Below are positions 25,801 to 32,723 of a stretch of DNA of 39,655 nt, in pieces; the first letter of the stretch is position 1; each line of letters begins with the position of its first letter. The stretch is from NCBI GenBank assembly GCA_003223325.1, contig QHYS01000118.1, positions 23,643 to 63,297 of the forward strand. Direction: 5' to 3'. A model generated the notes under the pieces. It had not been told where the DNA came from, did no database searches, and saw only the letters and a list, made by a program, of their open reading frames with translations. The DNA comes from Acidobacteriota bacterium (lineage in GTDB: Bacteria; Acidobacteriota; Terriglobia; Acidiferrales; UBA7541). The translations under genes were made by a program, and so were the position numbers.

Positions 25801-26500
25801 TGCTAGTTACGACATTCCCGGGAAGAAAGGCTACGGCCAGTTGCTGGAAGGCTGGAAGCTCAACACCATCGTGACCATTGCGGGACCGCAGCCCTGGAAC
25901 ATCGCCGACAGCACGAACAGCTTCAGCGGGACCATCGAAAACACCGACCGCTGGGATTTCTTCGGGAACCCGTCCGATTTCAAGGACACCCCTAGTTCCA
26001 TTCCCTTCTGCTCCGGATTCCCAGGGCCAGTTACCTGCACGACGATATCTGGGGTGAGCGGCATCGTGACCACGCTGCCCTCCTCACTGGGTGATAAGTG
26101 TACGGCGGTCGCCCCCGACCCCAGCACGCTGGCGGTCGGTGGCTGCTACGTAGTGGGCAACTCGGTCTTGGTTCCTCCCAAGGCTGGAACCTTCGGCACC
26201 ATGGGCCGGAACATCTTCCGCGACGCCGGCTTCAAGAACGTGGACTTCTCCGTATTCAAGAGCTTCAAGTTTACGGAGCGGATCAACGCCCAGTTCCGGG
26301 TCGAGTTCTTCAACTTGCTCAATCACTCCATCATCACCAACCCCTTCGGCTCGGTGAATGGCTACGGCGGTGGCAGCGATCCCTCCAGCGCCAATACGTT
26401 CGGCTGCGGCTGCACCACGCCCGATATCGCGGCGGGCAATACGGTCGTCGGTTCGGGAGACAGCCGCGAGATACAACTCGGGTTCAAGCTAATGTTCTAA
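22814..26500 (+). CDS. TonB-dependent receptor, Oar-like, with N-terminal carboxypeptidase-regulatory domain
   Basis: The protein has 1,228 residues from the ATG at 22814, which has AAGGAGG at 22801-22807. The open frame extends to 22508 inside the insertion sequence, but that part is not real coding. Residues 1-35 are a signal peptide (LLGAALGVLLFSLSLFSQ). Residues 36-125 are a CarboxypepD_reg-like beta-sandwich (GRILGTVTDQSGGVISGATI, LLPGTYTVRVEANGFKK). The plug follows (VVETTNATLGG-type segment, NDLPLNGRNFQSLMGLRPGV, WMVDGILNAN, IQEFNLEENPKAEYGGKPG). The rest is an outer-membrane barrel ending REIQLGFKLMF with terminal Phe. Such receptors, very numerous in Acidobacteria, take up or bind large organic compounds with TonB energy. 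No TonB-ExbBD or transported-substrate enzyme is adjacent. Confidence 0.95.
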   Translation: MKSVTLKVVRASTSVCLLGAALGVLLFSLSLFSQGSNGRILGTVTDQSGGVISGATISIIDKDRGLARTLTTDDAGEYNAPQLLPGTYTVRVEANGFKKLERANVELGVGKEVRVDLTVQPGAQEQTVTVTESIPLVETTNATLGGTLNDASINDLPLNGRNFQSLMGLRPGVMLQPGGSPWTQSTNNVRPDETSWMVDGILNANAFDARPVAGASSAITDGALILPVDAIQEFNLEENPKAEYGGKPGAMVNVGIRSGTNTLHGTAYAFGRDQALDARNLFNPAPGANGTCGQAVCTKLPVQLEQFGAAIGGPIKKDKLFYFANYEGLRSFLGNALSTSVPELASTGNPANSMVDAIIALQNAGVAVSSLSKTLLGCPAGPLTASSTCTGGYIQGAQPNTTTYLSTFPNANTSDNGIAKIDYRISDKHMINGMIYKGTYNAVGEDFPQVNAIWENSFPEYAWTASGNWIWTASSRVVNEFRTGYNRSQLALLPRDTATLADGKGYPINTGITSTGGFPSVIISGFGGRLGSRGGRPLESHPNSYYDFQDNVSYLVGKHSFKFGGEFSYIDANSDAHDTRGRIDFQGGQITKTAFACPPPAMGSCSTPLEDFFAGLPRRGQQLVGNPNILATSKVYGVFAQDDWRLTPKLIVNLGLRWEYRSPFHEVNNLLGSFDPTLGLIQQGQAGVGSSLVKPDHKNFSPRIGFAYDVTGKGTTVVRGAAGIFYSMFSLAPFTGNPGVANVPGGTSIAAVPTGGCQKVVSPCPATFGGTITTGLARLPGSALNWDPALNPTLNGGVVFPSGAAVACTSASGKQCSIGSVDPNLKTPFVYDWNLGVQHAFTNNLSLDVTYVGTRGGHLIGVVDINQAPLGAGYCLNALTAAQLADACAPGNPDFPTIGNPSPTAVQQARPYLTSFPYLQFINRTVNDADSRYNSLQATLTQRVSHGFTLTAGYTYGHGLDNGSLNRFGAQPQNSSDPRAEYASSDFDIRNRATFTASYDIPGKKGYGQLLEGWKLNTIVTIAGPQPWNIADSTNSFSGTIENTDRWDFFGNPSDFKDTPSSIPFCSGFPGPVTCTTISGVSGIVTTLPSSLGDKCTAVAPDPSTLAVGGCYVVGNSVLVPPKAGTFGTMGRNIFRDAGFKNVDFSVFKSFKFTERINAQFRVEFFNLLNHSIITNPFGSVNGYGGGSDPSSANTFGCGCTTPDIAAGNTVVGSGDSREIQLGFKLMF

Positions 26501-26508
26501 ATCCATCC

Positions 26509-26546
26509 GGCCGGTGCGATGGCAGGATGTGCCCCTCGCATCGGCC
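26509..26546 (+). terminator. Hairpin after the receptor gene
   Basis: GGCCGGTGCGA (26509-26519) pairs with TCGCATCGGCC (26536-26546) over 11 bp with one G-U pair and a 16-nt loop, starting 8 bp after the receptor stop. There is no clear T-run, so termination would be weak or Rho-aided. Confidence 0.4.
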
Positions 26547-26599
26547 ACCTTTGGCCGGACTGCATTGAAAGCAGCCCAGAGAGACTTGGGTGAAGCCAA

Positions 26600-26983
26600 A
26601 TGGCCAAACATCGCGTAAAAGAAGAAAAACTCCTAAGAATCCGCCTCGGCTCACGCTATGTAGGTTTAGACCTCGGTCAATTTTATTGGGAGTGCCTGAA
26701 ACTGACGGCCGCTTCGGAAGAGCTAACTGAGACAGACATCCTGCGCCGAATCATAAGATCGTGGAGCGAGACCCTACCACCTGCGATTCAAGACAATGCG
26801 CGGGCTGAGTCTGCCCGCGTGGAAGCCTGGAAAGCCCAGGAACTAGGCGCCCGACAGAATGCCAAACTTCAGGCTAAGCAGGCCAGGTTAAGCGCACGTC
26901 GAGCTAAATTACAGGGGAAAGGACCTCCAGAGGCTCGAGCACCGTTCCTGCGGCGCCGAGAAAGAATCTCAGTGAGCAATTGA
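26600..26983 (+). CDS. Small basic helical protein of unknown function
   Basis: The protein has 127 residues. I do not recognise the family. The first 20 residues are basic (MAKHRVKEEKLLRIRLGSRY), then comes a helical segment (GQFYWECLKLTAASEELTET, DILRRIIRSWSETLP) that looks like a ribbon-helix-helix- or DNA-binding-sized fold, followed by a long Ala/Arg/Lys/Gln-rich helix (ESARVEAWKAQELGARQNAK, LQAKQARLSARRAKLQGKG) of coiled-coil character. There is no signal peptide or membrane segment. The ATG at 26600 has no strong ribosome site. It stands alone 99 bp after the receptor gene. A nucleic-acid-binding role is only a guess from its charge. Codon choice resembles the neighbours, so it is probably a real gene, but a non-coding frame cannot be ruled out. 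Confidence 0.55.
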   Translation: MAKHRVKEEKLLRIRLGSRYVGLDLGQFYWECLKLTAASEELTETDILRRIIRSWSETLPPAIQDNARAESARVEAWKAQELGARQNAKLQAKQARLSARRAKLQGKGPPEARAPFLRRRERISVSN

Positions 26984-27364
26984 GTCTCAATCCGAAGCAT
27001 TGCGGTCGCCGTGGCTTGACGCTCGCGGTAATACAGATATACGCCCGCGAGGGATAAATTTGTGCGCCTTGCATGAGCGGGCGGCACGACGGCCTTGTCG
27101 GTTCTCGCCAAAGAATTAATTTTTCTCGACCGAGCTCCCAAAAGCCCTTATTTCGAATGCAATGGCAGCCACCTTGCGTTTCAATGGCTCGGGAACACCG
27201 GGGAATCGGAAAGTGTCGTCCATCCCGAGTCCGCCTTGGGCGGACGAGGCGCGCTCGTTGCGCCCGGAGGATTTTGCGGGGATCTACCCTTGGCTTAGTC
27301 CCATTTATAGCTAGCCTACTCAGCCTGCGAGATCCATGACTCTAATCGTCCTGACATGAACGGA
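26984..27364. other. Non-coding or unassigned stretch of about 380 bp
   Basis: Two short plus-strand frames exist (27073-27339 and 27095-27298) but neither has a recognisable domain or ribosome site. A small hairpin GTCCGCC-TTG-GGCGGAC lies near 27228-27244. I see no RNA gene, promoter or repeat family here. Confidence 0.4.
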
Positions 27365-28570
27365 TCAAAGTGACGCGAAGGCAAGCAGCACAATTTCGGG
27401 GCTTGTTCCCACACGTAGGGGAGGGCCCCACGTCCCGGCTCCCCAGTTAGTAAAGACGAGGAGCCGGCCGAAGCGATGGAGGCCATGTACATAGGGACCA
27501 TAAATGCGAGACGTGATCCAGGACGCCGGCGGGAATTGCCCGCCATGAGTATGGCCGCAAAGCTGAAGCGAAATTCCCGCTTCCTCGGCGATGGTCAGCC
27601 GATGGGGCGCGTGCGCTAGCAGGACGCTCGGCCGCTCGCGCGTAATGGATGCGTTTTGCAGGATGGCGCGAAAATGCGCGGGATCGATGAATTCGCGGTA
27701 GTGTACTCCAATGATCTGTAGCCCCTCGAGCTCAATTCTTTCATTATTCAAGACGCGGACCCCGGCTCGCGAAACGGCTTCTAGATATTTGGCGCGGTCG
27801 GCGAATTCCTCGTGATTGCCGGTCACGAAAAATGCGCCGAGCGGCGCAGAGAGCGCCGACCAAGGTTCCGCCAAGGCGCCCACATTGGCCCTTGTGCCGT
27901 CATACATATCGCCGGCGATGAAGACAACGTCCGGGCCCAGCTGGTTAAGTCTGGCGATGACTCGCTGCATGAAGCCGACGTTGCGGACGTGCCCCAAATG
28001 CATATCGCTTACCAGTGCGGCGACACGTCCGCGCCAACGGTCCGGCAAATTCTGTAGTCTTATGGTGATTCGAGTTACGCGAACGCGCGCGGCATTGACC
28101 ACGCCGTAAAAGCCGACAAGAAGTGCGGCCCCAAACAATCGATTGGCGATCTGATTTGGCGCTATGTGCAGACCCATCAGCCGCACCAAGCCCAGAATAA
28201 TCCAACAGGAGGCAGCCGCGAATAGACAGAAGCACATGAGCCCAACCCAAACCGCAGAGATCACGTAGAAGCCCCGCACCAGCCAGTTGAAATACCACCA
28301 CGCCAGTAACGAGGCAGCGACAAAGCCCACCGCGGCAACGGGAAATACGATTCGCAGAGTGACGTGTGTCGTGGGATCAAGCGATGGATGAAAGGCGATC
28401 CAGGTCTCGTATAGAAACCAGTGCGCAAGAAGCAAGATTGATTGAACGACGATGACGAGTCTGCGGAATCGTCTCAGCCGCACCCGGCTGAATTCTTCAG
28501 AAGTTGGTTTTTCGGCCACAGGCCGAGGGAGCGAAGCCTCTGACTCGAGAGAAGGGTGCGCATTGCTCAT
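27365..28570 (-). CDS. Membrane-anchored metallophosphoesterase (YkuE/calcineurin-like)
   Basis: The protein has 401 residues. The N-terminal 170 residues contain four membrane segments (LVIVVQSILLLAHWFLY, IVFPVAAVGFVAASLLAWWY, FYVISAVWVGLMCFCLFAAA, LFGAALLVGFYGVVNAA). The catalytic domain follows with all five calcineurin-type metal motifs in order: ALVSDMHLGH, VVFIAGDMYDG, VTGNHEEF, LLAHAPH, and CGHTHGGQ. This is the arrangement of YkuE/YpbG-type phosphoesterases, acting at the membrane on an unknown phosphoester, perhaps a lipid or cell-wall intermediate. The gene is divergent from the DUF5519 gene over a 35-bp gap. The start ATG at 28570 is followed by a proline- and glutamate-rich cytoplasmic leader of about 35 residues. 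Confidence 0.92.
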   Translation of the reverse strand: MSNAHPSLESEASLPRPVAEKPTSEEFSRVRLRRFRRLVIVVQSILLLAHWFLYETWIAFHPSLDPTTHVTLRIVFPVAAVGFVAASLLAWWYFNWLVRGFYVISAVWVGLMCFCLFAAASCWIILGLVRLMGLHIAPNQIANRLFGAALLVGFYGVVNAARVRVTRITIRLQNLPDRWRGRVAALVSDMHLGHVRNVGFMQRVIARLNQLGPDVVFIAGDMYDGTRANVGALAEPWSALSAPLGAFFVTGNHEEFADRAKYLEAVSRAGVRVLNNERIELEGLQIIGVHYREFIDPAHFRAILQNASITRERPSVLLAHAPHRLTIAEEAGISLQLCGHTHGGQFPPASWITSRIYGPYVHGLHRFGRLLVFTNWGAGTWGPPLRVGTSPEIVLLAFASL

Positions 28571-28605
28571 AAAGAGCTAGAATAAACGCATAGGAGCATA
28601 AAGCA

Positions 28606-28947
28606 ATGGCAGTCGCAGGCGCGCGGCAGCGGATCGTTGCCGCGGTACATGGGTGGAAGAAGGTCGAGATTCTGCCCCACCGCTACGGCGGACTGGAGTT
28701 TCGGCTAGGCAAACGTGAATTGGGGCACGTCCACGACGACGCCCTTGTGGACATTCCCTTCCCGAAGGCGGTACGCAATGAAATCGTCGCCGCCGGGGAG
28801 GCCGAACCGCATCACATCTTACCGAATTCGGGTTGGGTGAGCGTATTCTTGCGGGCGAATGCGGACGTGGAGAGGGCGATTGAGCTGCTGGAACGTTCCT
28901 TCCAGTTGGCCATGGCACACAGGCAGGGAGCGAAAACCCGAGAATAA
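28606..28947 (+). CDS. DUF5519 (luciferase-domain-like) small protein
   Basis: The protein has 113 residues. The central segment is typical of the DUF5519 family: VEILPHRYGGLEFRLGKREL, GHVHDDALVDIPFPKAVRNE, AEPHHILPNSGWVSVFLRAN, and DVERAIELLERSFQLA. The His residues in GHVHDD and PHHILP are conserved in such proteins and may bind a ligand, but no reaction is known. The name luciferase-like in databases is historical and does not imply light production here. AGGAG lies 9 bp before the ATG at 28606. The gene shares a 35-bp divergent gap with the phosphoesterase gene, so the promoters overlap. Confidence 0.78.
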   Translation: MAVAGARQRIVAAVHGWKKVEILPHRYGGLEFRLGKRELGHVHDDALVDIPFPKAVRNEIVAAGEAEPHHILPNSGWVSVFLRANADVERAIELLERSFQLAMAHRQGAKTRE

Positions 28948-28985
28948 TCAGCCGTGCTTGCAAGCGGTGCGGGCAACTGACTTTG

Positions 28986-30656
28986 TTACTGCGGCTTTTT
29001 CTTTCTGCCTAGCAGGCCTGTGAGCTTATCGACGGCCTGCTGCAGGTCTTTACTATTCGACGGAATGGCGGTGTTGCCGTTTTTCACGCCATTGGCGAGA
29101 CCGCCGACGATTCCACTCACGTCAGGGATAATTTGGGGATTCGAGGTCGTGCCCTGAACCTTAAAAGGTATGCCTCCACTTTCCGCGGCGTTGGCCAGGC
29201 TGGCATGGCCAGACGAACTGCTCTGGCGACCGAGATGCGCAATCATCTTGAAATCCAGTTTATGGTCGGCGGATATGGTGCCGTTGCCTGTCATCGATCC
29301 GAGTGACGGCACAACCACGTTGAGATTGTCGCTGCGGATGCCTTCGGGCGCGACACGGAAATCAGAATTGAGCATTTGAATCTCGGTGTCCCCCACGTTT
29401 TTCATGCCGCTAAAAGCGGAGAGCGAGGCCATCCTCGAGCCTAGGTCAAAGCCGGTCAACCTTGCATTCGAGAGGCTGACGGGGCCGGTGATCACCAGCT
29501 TATCCACAGGACCGTTGATGGCCAAGTTCGCATTTAGAGCACCCTGTTTCAGTGATGCTCCGGAAGGAAGGGTTACGCCCAGCGCAGGCAATACCGACTC
29601 CAAATCGGAAGCGGGCATGTTCTGACCGGTCAGCTTCATTTGCACCGATGCGACGGCACCGGAGTTGTTGAAGTTGCCCGTGAGATCGGCAGAAGCTTTT
29701 CCGATGTGCACGTCGCCGCGCCGCAACTGACCGGTCTGTGGCTTCAACTCATAGGCGGCTTGATAATCGACGTCCACGGGCTGAGTGGCAGGAGAGCCCC
29801 CGGGAACAAGCTGCAGGTGGGTGGCCGTGATTTTGCCGTTAGAGGTCGCGGTGCGCCCATTCGAATTCAAAGTGCCGCTGAAGTCCATTATGCCGGCCAT
29901 TCCGGCGGAAGGATCAATGAACCCGGTTGACTTCAGATCCAAATTCTTGATTTCGACCCTCGCCCTCAAGGGAGTAGCCGCGCTGTCCTGCGAGTTCAAC
30001 GGTCCTGCCTCGCCTGTAAGTTTGACAGTGCCGTTGCCGGGAGTTCTAGCGGTCAACTCGAATGGGAACTGCGTCGTATAAGAGAGATCCGAGGATTTGA
30101 TATTGACTTGATCGTATGTGTGCGGAAGGCCGCTTGCGCCTGTTCTGCCGACGACCACGGTCCCGTTTTTCAAGGTGAAACTGCGGACAGAGAGGTCCGG
30201 GCTGGAGCCGCTGCTAGAGGTGTTGGCCGAGCTTGCCGCCCTGGCGTTTTTGGTTTGGGTTTGGTTTGCTCCCAGGGTGGACAAGTTCCACCTCCCAGCT
30301 GGGGAGCGAAGCAGCGTGACCCTAGGTTGATCTATGGTCAAACCAGTGACGTGGATGGCGCGTGAGAAGATCAGAGGAGCCAATTCCAGGTTTACGTTTA
30401 GGGATTTGGCTTTCAGAAAGGGGCCGGTATTGAAGGACGGATCGTCGGAGATGGCGATATTTTCCACGGTCACTCCGCCCGAGAGGATTGACAGTCGAAT
30501 ATCTCCAATGTCAACTCTGCGATTCAAAGCAGTGTTCAGCGACGATTCGATTTCCGGACGGAACCGATTGGCGTCGATTACAAAGGGTAGGAGAACAACA
30601 ACGATCAGCAGAACTACGACGATGCCTCCGACGATATAGATTATCTTACGTGCCAT
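28986..30656 (-). CDS. AsmA-family protein
   Basis: The protein has 556 residues. One membrane anchor at the start (IIYIVGGIVVVLLIVVVLLP) is followed by FVIDANRFRPEIESSLNTAL and NRRVDIGDIRLSILSGGVTV, the classic AsmA N-terminus. Then comes a long beta-rich body with repeating strands (for example VDKLVITGPVSLSNARLTGF and SDLESVLPALGVTLPSGAS) and AsmA C-terminal-like segments. AsmA-like proteins sit in the inner membrane facing the periplasm and are thought to help move phospholipids to the outer membrane. There is a low-complexity Ser/Asn stretch near residue 145 (AASSANTSSSGSSPD). The gene runs convergently to the DUF5519 gene with a 38-bp gap. Confidence 0.88.
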   Translation of the reverse strand: MARKIIYIVGGIVVVLLIVVVLLPFVIDANRFRPEIESSLNTALNRRVDIGDIRLSILSGGVTVENIAISDDPSFNTGPFLKAKSLNVNLELAPLIFSRAIHVTGLTIDQPRVTLLRSPAGRWNLSTLGANQTQTKNARAASSANTSSSGSSPDLSVRSFTLKNGTVVVGRTGASGLPHTYDQVNIKSSDLSYTTQFPFELTARTPGNGTVKLTGEAGPLNSQDSAATPLRARVEIKNLDLKSTGFIDPSAGMAGIMDFSGTLNSNGRTATSNGKITATHLQLVPGGSPATQPVDVDYQAAYELKPQTGQLRRGDVHIGKASADLTGNFNNSGAVASVQMKLTGQNMPASDLESVLPALGVTLPSGASLKQGALNANLAINGPVDKLVITGPVSLSNARLTGFDLGSRMASLSAFSGMKNVGDTEIQMLNSDFRVAPEGIRSDNLNVVVPSLGSMTGNGTISADHKLDFKMIAHLGRQSSSSGHASLANAAESGGIPFKVQGTTSNPQIIPDVSGIVGGLANGVKNGNTAIPSNSKDLQQAVDKLTGLLGRKKKPQ

Positions 30657-30826
30657 TTTCCGCCTCCCGGCTCAGATTTGAGACAGAACGTAACTCCTCA
30701 AGCAGCCGGTCGATACGCGATTGTATGCATTGTTAGGCACCGCATACCGAGATTAGGATACTACTTACATGATCACCCTGATATGTTCTTAGAACCAACC
30801 TGAATGTTATCGGAGGTCAAGAATTC

Positions 30827-31501
30827 ATGCACCGACTAAGACTCTCGCGGTGGATTTGTGCTTTCTCGCTCGTTGCTTTGTACGGGTGCAGTTCGTCGCA
30901 GTCAAGGAACAATACGGGCACTGCCGTAAATAGTGCCAGCCCCGTCGCCGAACAAGCCCCTGCGCCAAAGGAGCAGGCGCCCCCCGTCGTCGTCCCAGCG
31001 GGAACAACCCTTAGCGTCACCGTAGACCAGTCTGTCAGTTCAAAGAATAGCGAGCCGGAGCAACGTGTGGTCGCTTCTCTGGCCGAGCCCATCATTATAG
31101 ATGGCCGCGGCGTGCTTCGGCGGGGAGCCAAAATTACTGGTAAGGTGACCAGCGCGAAATCGGCGGGCAGATTCAAGGGCAGCGCCGAACTGGGCATTAC
31201 GCTGACGTCCATCAACGTGGAAGGCCAGAATTATACAATTCACACCAGCACGTTCAGTGAAACGAGTAAAGGCCGCGGAAAGAGGACAGCCGAGGGTGCG
31301 GGCATCGGCGCTGGAGCCGGGGCGCTTATTGGCGTGCTCGCCGGCGGCGGGAAAGGAGCTGCCATCGGCGCGGGTGCCGGAGGCGGTGCAGGACTCGCAG
31401 GAACAGCCCTGACGGGCAAGCGAGATATCACGATTGCGGCAGAGACGAGACTCGATTTCAAGTTAACGAAGGCTCTCGAGATTCAGCAAAGGCAACAGTG
31501 A
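30827..31501 (+). CDS. Lipoprotein with glycine-zipper segment
   Basis: The protein has 224 residues. A lipoprotein signal ends in the lipobox LYGC with the lipidated Cys at residue 21, followed by SSSQ. A Pro/Ala-rich linker leads to a small beta domain (VVVPAGTTLSVTVDQSVSSK, IIIDGRGVLRRGAKITGKVT, LTSINVEGQNYTIHTSTF). Residues about 160-195 form a glycine zipper (GAGIGAGAGALIGVLAGGGK, GAAIGAGAGGGAG), a hydrophobic Gly-rich helix often found in outer-membrane lipoproteins. The end (ITIAAETRLDFKLTKALEI) is another beta part. The ribosome site GGAGGT at 30812-30817 is well placed for the ATG at 30827. No Asp follows the lipid Cys, which favours outer-membrane sorting. The exact function is unknown. 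Confidence 0.88.
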   Translation: MHRLRLSRWICAFSLVALYGCSSSQSRNNTGTAVNSASPVAEQAPAPKEQAPPVVVPAGTTLSVTVDQSVSSKNSEPEQRVVASLAEPIIIDGRGVLRRGAKITGKVTSAKSAGRFKGSAELGITLTSINVEGQNYTIHTSTFSETSKGRGKRTAEGAGIGAGAGALIGVLAGGGKGAAIGAGAGGGAGLAGTALTGKRDITIAAETRLDFKLTKALEIQQRQQ

Positions 31502-31562
31502 GATATCCCCTCTGCGCGGCGGGACGTAACCTGCGCACACGGACGATGTCCTCAGTCTCAGG

Positions 31563-32660
31563 CTAGCGCGCCAATGCCGTATCGGCCGGGGTATCAGGTG
31601 TGAAACCGGTGGGCCGCGGTCGATATCCATTTCTGGTTCGAATGCGGAACGGCTTCAACTTCTCGCCGATCAGCTTCACCGTGATTGTGCGCCAGCCGCG
31701 ATTGGGATTAGGCTGCGGGTAATAGCTCAAGGCATAAAGGTGTGATAGATCATCGCGGACGGACGCGAAAGCCTGCTGCTGTTCTTTCCAGTTCTTCGCA
31801 AAGTAGGCTTGACCACCGGTGCTCGCGCTCATACGCTCGAATACAGCAGTGCTCATAGGGTCCTGTTTCGCTTCTCGAGTGCTGATCATATAGATGGGAA
31901 TACCTTCCGACTGCGCCAGCTCGCCTACCCCTTCGGGCGGGACCATACTGGCATTGTCCGGCCCATTGGAAAAGACGACGATCACTTTGCGGCCTGTATT
32001 CTTACCTGCATCTCTGAGAACGAGCAACAGAGCGTTATAGAGGGCGGCATCGGCGCCCGCGACGGTCGAACGTACGCCGCGCAGGACCTGCGAGCGATCC
32101 GAGGTGAGCAAAGCATCTCGCGCAACATCCCGGCTGTAGGAATAGAAGGCAATTTTCGCGGTATTATCGAGAGAGCGAACGAAATCAGAAATGGCATCCT
32201 GCGCGAAGACAAAGCCTCGATACATATAATTGCTCGTGTCAAAAAGGATAAAGACATTAGCGCCTGCAGAGCTGAACTGGGGCGATCCGGAGCCTGTCCT
32301 GGAATCGCCGACGCTGGATGCGGAGGGATTGCTGGCCGGCTGCATAGGGTTGAGCAGCATAATCGGGTCCTGGTTTCCTTCTTCAAAAGTGGCCATTTTC
32401 TGCGGAATAGTGTCCTCGATAATCTCGAAGTCGGAGGGACGCAGGCCCGTCACATAGTTTCCTTTTCGATCGATGACCGCGACGTTCAACTGCACCATAT
32501 CAACGTTCACGCGGAAGACCGTGCCATTATCGACATCGGAGACCGAGGCGCTCTCGGGAGCCGGGGGAGGCGGGGCGCTTTGCTGGCCGTGAACTGTGGA
32601 GTTGAGACCCACAAACAGAAGTAGGGCAACGCACGCTGCTAGCTGATGTCCTCTCATCAT
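31563..32660 (-). CDS. Secreted VWA-domain protein, Acidobacteria VWFA-related type, degenerate MIDAS
   Basis: The protein has 365 residues from the ATG at 32660 (an ATGATG start after GGAGGG; the second ATG has the better spacing). The signal peptide runs to about HGQQ. A Pro/Ala linker precedes VDMVQLNVAVIDRKGNYVTG, then LRPSDFEIIEDTIPQKMATF, the family opening. The metal site reads FDTSNYMYRG (D141, S143, Y145), so the third ligand position, usually Ser, is Tyr and metal binding is doubtful. The rest of the A domain (YSRDVARDALLTSDRSQVLR, KVIVVFSNGPDNASMVP) is intact. The C-terminal beta part has LSHLYALSYYPQPNPNRGWR. It lies 63 bp downstream of the 1,039-residue orphan, in the same direction. 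Compare the intact-site relative at 433-1458. Confidence 0.88.
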   Translation of the reverse strand: MMRGHQLAACVALLLFVGLNSTVHGQQSAPPPPAPESASVSDVDNGTVFRVNVDMVQLNVAVIDRKGNYVTGLRPSDFEIIEDTIPQKMATFEEGNQDPIMLLNPMQPASNPSASSVGDSRTGSGSPQFSSAGANVFILFDTSNYMYRGFVFAQDAISDFVRSLDNTAKIAFYSYSRDVARDALLTSDRSQVLRGVRSTVAGADAALYNALLLVLRDAGKNTGRKVIVVFSNGPDNASMVPPEGVGELAQSEGIPIYMISTREAKQDPMSTAVFERMSASTGGQAYFAKNWKEQQQAFASVRDDLSHLYALSYYPQPNPNRGWRTITVKLIGEKLKPFRIRTRNGYRPRPTGFTPDTPADTALAR

Positions 32661-32723
32661 CCCTCCGAGGCGCCTGGGGCTGGCCGGGCGATCTTGATTG
32701 ATATGGCTTAACAACTTCGAATA

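Noticed and set aside
27073-27339. Short plus-strand genes in the gap before the phosphoesterase gene
   Set aside because: No ribosome site, no domain, and overlapping alternatives of similar length in two frames.
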